From positions 248,001 to 312,000 of the forward strand of contig JADIZV010000001.1 in the NCBI GenBank assembly GCA_016704565.1: DNA of 64,000 nucleotides, written 5' to 3'. Shown here piece by piece: positions 51,548-62,100 of the stretch. The notes below the pieces were generated by a model. The model had not been told where the DNA came from and searched no databases. It saw only the letters and a program-made list of their open reading frames with translations. This stretch comes from Candidatus Phosphoribacter baldrii (lineage in GTDB: Bacteria > Actinomycetota > Actinomycetes > Actinomycetales > Dermatophilaceae). Position 1 is the stretch's first letter, and each line of letters begins with the position of its first letter. The translations under genes were made by a program, and so were the position numbers.

Positions 51548-53860
51548 CCCGCTGGCCCCGCCGACGCCATGGCTGGTCCGAGTCGAGTGCACGACGGACG
51601 GAGCCAGCAGGTCGACCGGCCGACCCTCCCGAGCCGACTGCAGACTGACCGCGCTTCGCCACCGATCACGCCACCCCAGCCGCGCAGCCAGTTGGGCCCG
51701 GACCCGGCCGACTTGGGCCCAGACGTCGATCGCGTCGGCCTCGGTCGGCTCGACCGGCCCATAGCCGAGCCGGTCGATGTGTTCGGCAACCTCCCGCAAC
51801 CCCAGCCCCGGCGCGCGTCTGGCCACTTCGGAGCGGGTCTGCCGGACCGACACCGGCGTGCCGGAATCGCGCAAGGTGTCGATGACCTCGTCCCAGCCGG
51901 CCACGACCCGTTGACTAGGAGGACCTGTCCTGCGCCGAGCCGCACGCCGCGCTGCCTTGGCACCGACGAGCAGCGCGGTCCAGGCCAGCACGGCTGCCAG
52001 GGGCGTGGCCGCCACCTTGACCGCGACGATCACCCACGGCGGCCACACCCAGCGCTGCGCTTCGACCTCCTCGCGGGTGCGCCCCGAGCTCGAGTCGTCC
52101 AGCGCGAACCCCTCGAGGCTGCTCGGCGGTCGCAACGCGTTGGGCGGCGGCACGACCGCGGCCTCCGCGTTGTTGTCTGCCGTTGGTTGTTTGGGCGTCG
52201 GTCGTTTGTCCCGCGGCGGGATGAAGTCATCGGGCGCGATGGTCCACCAGACTCCGGCGTCGACCTCGACCTCGACCCAGGCGCGGACGTCCCGGCCGCG
52301 GACCACCCCATCGACCCCGGGGATCGCGCCCAGCACGACGCGGGAGGGCAGGCCGGAGTATGCCGCGCACACCGCGAGCGCGGCGGCATACTGCTCGTCG
52401 TTGCCGGCCGGGGTCTGCTCGGCGAGGAACTGGGACAGTCGACCGACGCTGTGCCCAGGCACGAATGACGCCTCTTCGCCGGCTCCGTCGGTGTAGGCAC
52501 CGGTCGCCTTAAGGCGGGCGGCCACTGCCCTGACCTGTTCGATCGGGCTGGATCCGGCGGGGGCGGCGAGCGCCAGATAGGCCGCGGCCAAGCCGACGCT
52601 TTCGGGTCCGGCCGTCGGGGCGCCGATCGCGCCGGGCCGGGTCGGCACGACCACCGTGGGCAGGACCGCATCGACCTGGTAGGAATCCCCGGCGGCCAGT
52701 CCATCGATGACCAGCGCCGCCCCCGTCGTCGGGTTGTAGCGCAGGTCCTCGTCGCGGGCAGCCGCCGTCGGGCCGTCGAAGTCAATCCGCGTCACCTGCC
52801 CGACATCCGGGAGCCAGACCCGTAGGTCGGGGACGGCGGCATACGCGCTGCCCACCGTGAAGCGGGCGGTGACGGCCTGTCCGGGGCGGGTGACGGGGAT
52901 CCGCGCCCCAACCCGCAGGAACCCAGACCCATGGGGTATGCCGTCCGCGCGCACCCCGGAGCCCGCCGCCCAGACCGACCCTGCGTAGCGGTCGACGGTT
53001 GCCATCCGGACCGGCGTGCCCGTTGGCAGTCCGGTCACGGTGAAGAGCACGGTGTCGGCCAGGTCGGCACTGACGGGTCGGAACCGCCGGAACATGGCCA
53101 GCGGACTGGGGTGCTCGCTCAGGTCGACGGGGGCGACGACCCGCTCGCGGAGCACGGTCCGGGCAGTCGGTGGGCTGGCGACGACGGGCCCGGTCACGGC
53201 GAGAACGGTTGCCGTGGCTGCGAGAAGCCCCATACCGGTGAGGGCGCGGCGTCGCCCGCCGCCGGGACTGGAGACGAGGGTGCGCCGACGCCGCTCCGAG
53301 CCCCAGACGACGGCGAGCGCGAGCAGAGCGACGGCCCGGACGACGATTCCGAGCGGGCTGGCGACCCCGAGGAGCATGGCAGCGACCGCGACCACGACCG
53401 GCACCACTACGGGGAGGAACGGCCGCCAGGATCGTCGGGCCACGAGGTAGCCCGCGCCCCCGCCGAGCAGGCAGAGGAAGAACGGCACCGCGCTGAGCCG
53501 GCCCGAACCGTCCAACGGGGGCAACGTCGTGAGCAGGTCCTTCCACCCGTGCAACAGCAGCCGCCACAGGGCCTGGCTGGAGCCGATGCCGGGCCACGGC
53601 CCCGAGGGCGCAGCACGCAGCGTGGCCGGAGGTCCGACGACAAGCGCGGCGACGACCAGGGGCGCCGGCAACACCCACCAGGGCCAGCGCACGCGCTGGG
53701 TGACGACGGCGGCGGCGAGGCCAGCACCGACCCCGGCGGCACACGCGATGAGGTAGTCCCACCCGTCGAAGGTGTCGGCGAACGCAGACATGCCGACGAG
53801 GATGAGCGCCGCGAGCGCGACTGCGTCGATGACTGCCGGGCGGCGCCAGGTCATGGTCAT
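51497..53860 (-). CDS. TgpA-like transglutaminase-domain membrane protein, active site apparently lost
   Basis: A 787-residue protein with DUF3488-like N-terminal helices (about six, residues 10-230), an external transglutaminase-like domain, one more helix (WVIVAVKVAATPLAAVLAWTALLVGA) and a DUF4129-like cytosolic tail. In active relatives the core is GxCEQFA, a following PARVVxG strand and HAWVEV. Here it reads GNDEQYAAALAVCAAYSGLP, SRVVLGAIPG and VRAWVEVEVDAGVWWTIAPDDF. The catalytic Cys is Asp and the His is Arg, so it is probably a pseudo-enzyme. It is the last gene of the MoxR-DUF58 operon (4-bp overlap with DUF58), a set usually thought to fold or assemble surface complexes. Confidence 0.9.
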   Translation of the reverse strand: MTMTWRRPAVIDAVALAALILVGMSAFADTFDGWDYLIACAAGVGAGLAAAVVTQRVRWPWWVLPAPLVVAALVVGPPATLRAAPSGPWPGIGSSQALWRLLLHGWKDLLTTLPPLDGSGRLSAVPFFLCLLGGGAGYLVARRSWRPFLPVVVPVVVAVAAMLLGVASPLGIVVRAVALLALAVVWGSERRRRTLVSSPGGGRRRALTGMGLLAATATVLAVTGPVVASPPTARTVLRERVVAPVDLSEHPSPLAMFRRFRPVSADLADTVLFTVTGLPTGTPVRMATVDRYAGSVWAAGSGVRADGIPHGSGFLRVGARIPVTRPGQAVTARFTVGSAYAAVPDLRVWLPDVGQVTRIDFDGPTAAARDEDLRYNPTTGAALVIDGLAAGDSYQVDAVLPTVVVPTRPGAIGAPTAGPESVGLAAAYLALAAPAGSSPIEQVRAVAARLKATGAYTDGAGEEASFVPGHSVGRLSQFLAEQTPAGNDEQYAAALAVCAAYSGLPSRVVLGAIPGVDGVVRGRDVRAWVEVEVDAGVWWTIAPDDFIPPRDKRPTPKQPTADNNAEAAVVPPPNALRPPSSLEGFALDDSSSGRTREEVEAQRWVWPPWVIVAVKVAATPLAAVLAWTALLVGAKAARRAARRRTGPPSQRVVAGWDEVIDTLRDSGTPVSVRQTRSEVARRAPGLGLREVAEHIDRLGYGPVEPTEADAIDVWAQVGRVRAQLAARLGWRDRWRSAVSLQSAREGRPVDLLAPSVVHSTRTSHGVGGASGSTLAAPTPATAGTPPR

Positions 53861-55056
53861 GCCAACCCCGCAACGGCGACGAGCCGGGGAAGGTCGGCAA
53901 GCTCAGCCATCGACAGGACCGTCATGCCGTGCAACGCGGCGGACGAGGTGGGGTGCCCGGGGTTGACCCGCAGGACCACGACTCGCACGTGCGGCCCGAA
54001 CTGCGCTGTCGCCCGGCGAAGTCCGGAGAACGGATGCTCAGCACCGGTGACGACCAGGACGATGCTCGTGGCCGGAGCGAGGGTGACGAGCCGGGCGGTG
54101 AGATCCGGCAGGCTGGCCGTCGACGGCTCCACGCGGGAGAACCCGTCGAGGGTGCGGGCCACGCCCACCCGGTCCATCGCGTGATCGGCGGCAACGACGG
54201 TGACGTCCATCTCGTCCCGCAGCGCCCGAACGGCGACCGACGCCGCCGCGACGACGCCCGTCTCGAAGGCTTCCTCATCGGCATACGTCTCCGGGCGTCC
54301 GTCGAAGATCACCCCGAGGTGCGAACGGCGGGTGTCGGTGTAGCCCTTCATGAGGAAGGTCGTCGACCCTCGTGCCGCGCTCGCCCGAGCCGAGGACCTC
54401 CAGTGGATATGCCGCCGCTCATCACCGGGCACGTACGGCCGCAAGGTGTGGAAGTCCAGGTCGGAGGCCGACGGGTCGGAGGTCGGACGGCCCTCAAGAT
54501 CGCGCACCAAGCCGGCATCCAGAGACGGCAGCCCGACCACCTCCGGGTGGACGAACAACTCGACCGCCTCGGCCCAGCTCACCTCGCGGCGAGCCAGCCC
54601 GAACGGGTCGCCTCGCACGGTCGTGACCGGCCCGACCGTGATCACTCCACGCCGCACCGTCGCCACGTCGAAGTCGAACCCGCGCGACTGTCCGGGCGCC
54701 AGAGCGGGGACCGTGAACGTGGCCACCGTGCGACCGACGGGCAGCTCCAACGTCGCGGACCGCACCCGACGGGGGCCGTCATTGGCGGCGACGAGTATGC
54801 CGTCCGACGACTGTCCCGGGCGCACGCGGACCGGCGTGAGGTCGACCTGCAGGCGCAGCGCCATCCCACCCATGGTGAGCAGGGCACTGAACCCGACGAG
54901 CACGGCCAGCCCCGCGCCGGCCACCCGCAGCTCTCCCCACCCGAAGGCCGACCCGATGACCCACAAGATGAGGGCAGCCGCGAGGAAGCCCCACCCGAGC
55001 CTGGTGATCATCGCCAGGCGGGTGCGGACCAGCTCGATCAGCCGCAGGACGCTCAC
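53857..55056 (-). CDS. DUF58 domain protein
   Basis: A 399-residue protein with two N-terminal membrane helices, a beta-rich middle (RVRPGQSSDGILVAANDGP) and the DUF58 signature FHTLRPYVPGDERRHIHWRSSAR. A von Willebrand A-like fold region follows (LGVIFDGRPETYADEEAFETGVV, then SIVLVVTGAEHPFSGLRR). The MoxR-DUF58-transglutaminase trio is conserved in bacteria; MoxR-type ATPases act as chaperones for such VWA-like partners. GTG/ATG starts overlap by 4 bp on both sides, so the trio is tightly coupled. Confidence 0.92.
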   Translation of the reverse strand: MSVLRLIELVRTRLAMITRLGWGFLAAALILWVIGSAFGWGELRVAGAGLAVLVGFSALLTMGGMALRLQVDLTPVRVRPGQSSDGILVAANDGPRRVRSATLELPVGRTVATFTVPALAPGQSRGFDFDVATVRRGVITVGPVTTVRGDPFGLARREVSWAEAVELFVHPEVVGLPSLDAGLVRDLEGRPTSDPSASDLDFHTLRPYVPGDERRHIHWRSSARASAARGSTTFLMKGYTDTRRSHLGVIFDGRPETYADEEAFETGVVAAASVAVRALRDEMDVTVVAADHAMDRVGVARTLDGFSRVEPSTASLPDLTARLVTLAPATSIVLVVTGAEHPFSGLRRATAQFGPHVRVVVLRVNPGHPTSSAALHGMTVLSMAELADLPRLVAVAGLA

Positions 55057-56039
55057 CCTTGGTCGGACCTCCGGCCCGCCGGGAGGGGGACCGCGGCGAA
55101 GATCTCGTCGATGACCTCACGGTTGCTCACCTCGTCGAACTGGGCGTCCGCGTCGAGCAACAACCGGTGTTCCATGATCGGGACCGCAAGCGCCTTGAGA
55201 TCATCCGGGACGACGTAGTTGCGGCCTTGAGACGCGGCCCACGCCTTGGCGCAGTGGGTGTAGGCGAGCAATCCGCGGACCGACAGACCGAGACGAACAT
55301 GCCGATGCCCACGGGTCGCCTCGGCGACCGAGTGGAGATAGCCGAGGAGCTCGTCGCTGACGAACACCCGGCGGGCGACGCCACGCAACTGGCCCACGAC
55401 GTCGGACGTCACGACATGGCCGACGCTCCGGGCCCGGTCGCGTTCGGCGGTGCCGCACAGCAGGGCGACCGTCGAGGCCTGGTCGGGATAGCCGATCGCT
55501 GTCTTCATGAGGAATCGGTCTAGCTGTGCCTCAGGCAACCGATAGGTGCCGGCCTGCTCGATGGGGTTTTGGGTGGCGATGACCATGAACGGATCCGGGA
55601 CCTCGTGGGTGATCCCGTCGATGGTCACCTGCCCTTCCTCCATCACCTCCAGAAGCGCGGACTGGGTCTTGGGCGAGGCCCGGTTGATCTCGTCCGCGAG
55701 GACGACGTTGGCAAACACCGGGCCGGCGTGGAACTCGAACTGTTGCTTGATCGGGTCGTAGATCGAGGTCCCGGTGACATCGGAGGGCAACAGGTCGGGG
55801 GTGAACTGCACCCGGTTGTGCGTGCACTGGACGCTGTTGGCCAGCGCTCGCGCCAGGCTGGTCTTGCCGGTGCCCGGGACATCTTCAAGCAGCAGGTGGC
55901 CCCCGGCGGCAAGCGCGGTCACCGCGAGACTGACCACGTGCTTCTTGCCCAGCACGGCGACGCTGACGTTGTCGACGAGTCGCTCGAACGTCTCGGCATA
56001 CCAACCGATCTGGTCGGCGTGGGCCAAGGGGATGGTCAT
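55053..56039 (-). CDS. MoxR family AAA+ ATPase
   Basis: A 328-residue AAA+ chaperone-like ATPase of the MoxR group. Walker A is LLLEDVPGTGKTSLARALA (residues 50-68) and Walker B is VVLADEINRASPKTQSALLE (112-131). Sensor 1 is MVIATQNPIEQAGTYRLPEAQLDRFLMK, followed by the arginine-finger and sensor-2 regions (LGLSVRGLLAYTHCAKAWAASQGR). The active-site residues are intact, unlike the neighbouring transglutaminase-like protein. It likely works with the DUF58 protein to assemble or activate the surface or type VII-linked partners encoded beside it. Confidence 0.95.
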   Translation of the reverse strand: MTIPLAHADQIGWYAETFERLVDNVSVAVLGKKHVVSLAVTALAAGGHLLLEDVPGTGKTSLARALANSVQCTHNRVQFTPDLLPSDVTGTSIYDPIKQQFEFHAGPVFANVVLADEINRASPKTQSALLEVMEEGQVTIDGITHEVPDPFMVIATQNPIEQAGTYRLPEAQLDRFLMKTAIGYPDQASTVALLCGTAERDRARSVGHVVTSDVVGQLRGVARRVFVSDELLGYLHSVAEATRGHRHVRLGLSVRGLLAYTHCAKAWAASQGRNYVVPDDLKALAVPIMEHRLLLDADAQFDEVSNREVIDEIFAAVPLPAGRRSDQG

Positions 56040-56109
56040 CGTGCTCCTCGTCGGAGGTCGGGGCCGGGCTGGCTGGCGAGTCGGGGCTGGCTGGCGGGTC
56101 GGGGCTGGG

Positions 56110-59100
56110 TCATGGCGCGGTCCATGTCGTGGTGACGGGGGCCGACGGCGCCGACGAGTCGTCGCAGGTCACGTCGTATGCCGTGCCCGTGGTGGCAAGG
56201 AAGTCCGCCTCGGGCACGTCGACCGAGCCGCCACCGGTGGAGGAGGTCGTCAGGCTGAACGGGCCCCAGTCCTGGTTGCGCAGGCTGATCGTGCAGCCGA
56301 CACGTTTGGTGAAGGCCATGTTGCGCACGGCGATGCTGACCTGCACATCAGTGCACGGCTGACCCGCGACACAGGTGCTGGCCGGCGTTCCCGTCAGGGT
56401 CACCGTGCCCTGACCGGTCGTTGTCGTCGCAGTGTCGGTGGTCGTGTCTGACGTCCCCTTGATCCGGCGCGTCGCCTCCACCCAGATGGCGACAGACTGG
56501 CCGAAGCCGACCTTCACCGAGTGCGTGACGCTGAAGGGGCCACCCGTGGTGTCCTCGGTGACATTCGCCATCGTGCGGCCCCCAACGGAGACTTTGACGG
56601 TGACCGTGACCGGCAAGCCTTGCGGATCGACGGCCACAGAGAACGCGGCATACGGGCCCTCGGGGCGCGGGTTGACGATCCGGATCTGGCCAACGGGCCC
56701 ATAGACGATGTCGGAGGTGACCACCGCCTCGCTGGGGATCGGTGAGCTGTTGCGCGCGGTGAGGGTGATCTGCGCTGGTGAGCCGTTCTCGGGCACGGAG
56801 ACGAGCTGATCGAACCGGGTCGGTTGCTCCGGCGCCGTCCAGGTGCCACACTCCGTCCCCCCGACCATGCACGTGATGGTGACCTGCTTGTCGTGAGCGG
56901 CCGGCGAGGTGAACGAGAGGGACACCTGTCGGCTCACCCCGGTCGCTTGAGCGTCCAGTCCGCTGAACGAGCCGGGACGTCCCACGGCGATCAACGGCGT
57001 GCTCGGGCTCGGCGGCGAGGAGAACACGTCATTGCGCGCGACCACCGTGAACGTGTAGGTCGACCCGTCGTTGACGACGTCCGGCGCCTCACAGTTGGTC
57101 GTCGTCGTCGTGCAGATGTCCTTGGCGCCGTCCGGGCCGGTGCGCGTGACGACATAGGTCGTGTCCCCAGGACCGTTGGGCACCACGGACGACCAGGAGA
57201 CGTTCACGGTCTGGCGGGCTCCGTCGAGGATTTCCACCGGGGTGAGCGTGGGTGCCTCCGGCCGTGGCGGGAGGCCGGCCGACTGGCCGGTCACCGTCGC
57301 CGCCGGCCCCCAGCCAGCATCGTTCATCGCCTTGACCTGGAAGGTCGTCACCACCGAGTTGTCCAGCCCATTCGCCGTGACCGACGTGCCGGTGCTCTCC
57401 ATCGAGTCGCCGGGCCAGCTGACGAGATATTTGGTGGCTGGCGAACCATCGACCTTGGGCGGTTCCCACGACACGACGAGCGAGTGGTCCTGTGGATCAG
57501 AGGTGCGCAGGGAGGTGGGCGCGGGCGGCACCTGGTCGGGTCGCACCGGAGCCGACGGCTGGCTCGGCGGCCCATCCCCCACCGGGTTGTGGGCCGCGAC
57601 GGTGAACACGTATGCCGTGGTGTTGAGCAACCCGGTCACGCGGCAGGGGGTGGCGGTGCACCGCTGGGTCCCGCCGCTCCAGGTGAGGGTGTAGTAGTCG
57701 ATCGGAAGGCCGTTGTTCGCCGGAACCGCCCAGGTGAGGGTCGCCTCGTGGCTGGCCGTTCCACCGACGCTCACTGGAGCCCCCGGGGCGTCCGGAAGTC
57801 CCAGCACGTCTACGGTCACGGTGCCGACGCCGTGCCGATCTCGGCGCGAGGTTTCGGCGATGTCAGTGACCGTCACCGTCAGCACGATGCGACCCTTGGC
57901 CTGCAGATCGGGAGTGACGGTCAGGGTGGTCTTGCCGTTGGTCTCCACCCGGGCCTCGGCCCCCGATCGGGCCACGGACACGATCGCGCGATCGGGCGCC
58001 CCGAGTTGGGAGTTGATGTAGCCAGCGATGTTGACCGTGGCCGAGGTCCCGGCCCGCACGCCGACGATCGACACGGGCGACATCGTCGGTGGGGCCGACG
58101 GCAACACATGCACCGTCATCACGGCCGGGACCGCCTTGGTCCCTGGGACGGTCACCTGCAACTGGGCTCGACTGTCCGGGATGGCTTCGCCTCCGGCGGT
58201 GACCACGAGTCGGCGCGGATCGCCGTTGCTCACCGTCAGCCCCAGGTCCTGGTTGGGGAATCGCCCAACGAACTGGAGCGCGTCATAGGTGGCCGCCCTC
58301 GCGGTCCACACGTGGCACAGCTCGGGGATCGAGATCGGTCGGCTCTGCCCACCCTGCACGACGGTGATCTCGGTCGGCGGGCAGCGCAGGACGGGGGTTT
58401 CCGGGCCGACCTGGACCGGCACCGTGATGAGTGCCCGCTTGCCGGCCGGGTCGGTGGTGCTCGTCCCATCGGTCACCTCGAAGCTCACCGACGCCGGCCC
58501 GACATAGCCCTTGAGGGCGATGACCTTGATCTGGTCCTTGCTGACCGCCTCGATCGCCACCATCCCGGCGGGTGAGGCGAAAAGCCGGTCCGATCGGGTG
58601 AGGATCACCGGCTTGCCGGCGGGGTCGATGACGACATCGGCCAAGGTCACCCCGACGCTGGAGTCCTGATCGACGTTGACTTGCGCGAACGGCTTGACAT
58701 GCGGTCCGCCCGACCCGACCGCCGGGACATAGATGACGCCCAGGGCCGCAGCACCGTCGGCGTCCGTCACCTCGAACGGGACGATCTGCGGCACGCCAGC
58801 GACCGGGACAGTCACCTTCCCGCCGTCCACCTTCGCTCCCGCGACGGTGAACACGTTGCTCACCGTCAGTCGGCGGTCGCCGCCGTCCGGGTCGTATGCC
58901 GTCGCGAGCACGTCGACCGTGACCGTCGTCGCCGTTCCTTCGGGGCTGGCGAACGCCCCCCGGGCCACCGGGGGGATGTTGAACCCGGGCAAGGCCCGGA
59001 CGGTGACCGTCGCGGAGGAGGGTTCCCCGGAAGCGCCGCGCACGGCATACCGGACGCTCAACGGGGCCAGCCCCTGAGGGGCGGTGACGCGCATCGTCCC

Positions 59101-62100
59101 GGCCTCGGCATCGACGCTGGCCTGGCCGCCCAGCTCGGGGTTGAGCGGTTCTAGCGGCGCGAGCCGAGCCACGTCGCCCACGGCGACGATGTCGTTGCGC
59201 AACGGTTCGACGATGACGGACGCGCCGGGGGCAGCGGTGAGGATGTCGTCCACGGCGACGACCGGTTGCGGTTGTCCGGGGGGCAGCACCGCGATCCGGA
59301 TGAGCCCCGTCGCCACCCGCTCATAGCGGTCGGTGACCACGTAGGTGAACTCGTCGGTCTCGGCGGAGGTCGGGTAGGCCTGGTAGGTGATCGACGACGG
59401 CGACATTGCCATGACCCGACCATGGGCCGGCACCGAGCCGAGCCCGACCAACGTCACCGAGTCGCCGTCGGGGTCGGCGCCCGAGGACGGGATCTGGATC
59501 GTCATCGTGTCGCCCGCAACGACGCGCCCCTCCAACACCGGCGGCGTGGGTGCCTGGTCGGGACGATCCGGGGTGGGGGGAGGCACCACGGTGACGTATG
59601 CCGTGCCCGTCGCCCGGTTGCCGTCGGGATCCTCGGCGACATAGGTGATGACGACCGTCATCGCCGTGGTGATGGCGGGTGCCTGATAGCGCAGGAGCGT
59701 GGCGCTGACGTAGGCGTTGCCGGTCGCCACGCCAGCAGTCCCGGTCGTCACCGGCAGGGTCCCCGCCCGCGCCTGCCCATCGACCCGGGTGACGAGGGTG
59801 AGCGGTTGGTTCGTCGGGTCGGCGTCGTTGTCCAGGACGGGGACGACGACGCTGTCCCCGGCCCGGACCGTGGCGAAGTCATCGACCGCCGTGGGATTCC
59901 CATCGACGGGCGGAGGCATCTGCAGGACCGAGACATCTCCGGTGACGCTGGCGCTCACGCCGTTGGTGAGGGTGTAGCGGATCCGTTGTGGATTCGGCGA
60001 CAGGGTCGGCGCGGTGGATCGGATGCGCAGCCAGCGTCCGCGCACGACGGCCACCTCAAGGGAGGCCCCGTCCACGGGCTCGGCGGCCTGGACGGCCAAG
60101 AGTCGTCCGGTGGGGTCGACGTCGTTGGCAAGGACGTCGATGAGCGCTGGCGTCTGGCCATAGACGACGGCTTGGTCGAGCATGGCGGTGGGTGCCGTGT
60201 CTCGGGGCCGCGGTTGGGAGATGTCGACCCGGATCGTCCCGCGGGCATAGGGCGCCATCCCGTATGCCGCCGTGTAGGTGAGCAGGTAGGTCCCCGGAGC
60301 GCCCGCGGTCAGGGTGACATCGCCGGTCTTGACGTCGGTCGTCACTGTGGTGCCCTCCGGCGCCACGACTTCGCCGGCCAACTCCAGCCGGGCCGACGGG
60401 GTTGTCGGGTCGGTCCCCGGCAGGTCGTTGTCCAACGGCCGGATGGTGACCGCCTTGTCGACCTCGCCGCGGGACACGTCCGGCTCGGTGGTTGCCGCCG
60501 AGGTTGCGCTTGAGCCTTTGGCGAGCACGTCGACCGGGATCTCCGCGCTGGCGGTCTTGTCGCCGTCGGTGACGGTGTAGCCGATCTTATGCGGCCCAGG
60601 TTCGACAGGGGCCGCGAAGTGAATGCGCCCATCCGAGCTGACGGGCACGACCACGGTCCCATCCAGGGCCGACGCCAGGACGACTGGGTCGGAGTCGGGG
60701 TCACGCCAGTCTCCGATGACCGGAAGGGCCAACCGCCCTTGGCTGGCGACGGGGAAGACCCGCGCGGTGAAGCGATCTCGAAGTTGAGGGGGCGCATTGT
60801 CGGTGGGTTGGCGGATGGCGACGGTGACCGGGGCCGTGGACTGGTGACTCTTGCCGTCGTCGATCGTGTAGGTGAACGACACCGGCCCCGACCCAGGCGC
60901 CAGGGTGATCTGCACGCTCTGGCCGTCGGGCGCGATGGACAGCGTGGCCGAGGACGGCCGGGGGTCGCTGACGTCCCGGATCGACAGGACACTCCCGCTG
61001 GGGTTGGCGTCGTTGTCCAGCAGGTGCAGTTGGCTGGTCCGCCCGGGTCGCGCCGCCAACTCGTCCGCAACCGCCGTCGGCTCCTTGTCGGCCTCGACGA
61101 TGGAGGGTCCTTCCGGCTTCTTCTCGGGGGTTGCCGTGACCGGCGGTGGGGCGACACTCTCCCAGTTGTCCAGCCGTTTGCCGGACGGCAACTCCCAGAC
61201 GGCTCCGCTGAGCCCCTCGTTGACGACGACGGTGCGTCGGTTTTGGCGCAACTGCGGGGCCATGATCGAGGTGGCGCCTTCGAGGGCGAGCACCTCGGGG
61301 GGCGCGTCGCCGCACACGCGGACGACGGCCCCGGGACTGCCGGCCCACGCGGCATACCGGCACCCGTCGAAGACCACGGGCGCGGCCGGTGAACCCGTCC
61401 CTCGGTCATAGAGCGTGATGAGCTTCCCCGAGGCGAGGTCGAGCGAGAGCAGCTCCGTGGAGGTGGCCAGCAACACCTCAGCTGCGGCCGGACCGTTTTG
61501 TTGGATGACGGCTCCGCGGACCGCGCCGGACAGTGCGGTCGGCGTCTGACCCGGGAGGACAACTGACGCTCCAATGACGTCGACGATGACCAGACGGTCG
61601 CCCACGAGCGCGACCTGCACGTCCTGCAGGGCGGCACCGAGCTCGGCCGTCGTCACGGCAAACCGGCCGGGCGCGCTGTCGGGCCGCAATGTCGCCACCT
61701 GTCCGGAGCTGCCGACCAGATGGACCACTCCGTCCGCGCCCACGGTGGCTGCCGCGCCGCGAGCCTCGACGCCCAGGCCGGGAGCGATCCCGACCGAAGT
61801 CGTTGGTTTGTCCTCGGGGCGGAGCCCGTCGACCGAGGCAACCGCATCGGCAGGAGCCCAGGTCGCTCGCAACGCCCCCGTGGCCGGATCGAGACTGGCC
61901 ACGGTGCCGTTGCCGACGGACAGGGCGGCTCCCGGCGGGGATGGAATCGCTCGGTCCTTGAGCAGTTGTCCGCTGCGGACGTCGATGGGCGCCAGGCGAC
62001 CGGCAACCCGGTCGCGGGCAACAACCGTGGCGCCGGCCTGGAGCACGTCGAGTTGGTGGTTTTGGGTCTTGTCGACGGGGGCGAGGGCCGTGTCCAGCGC

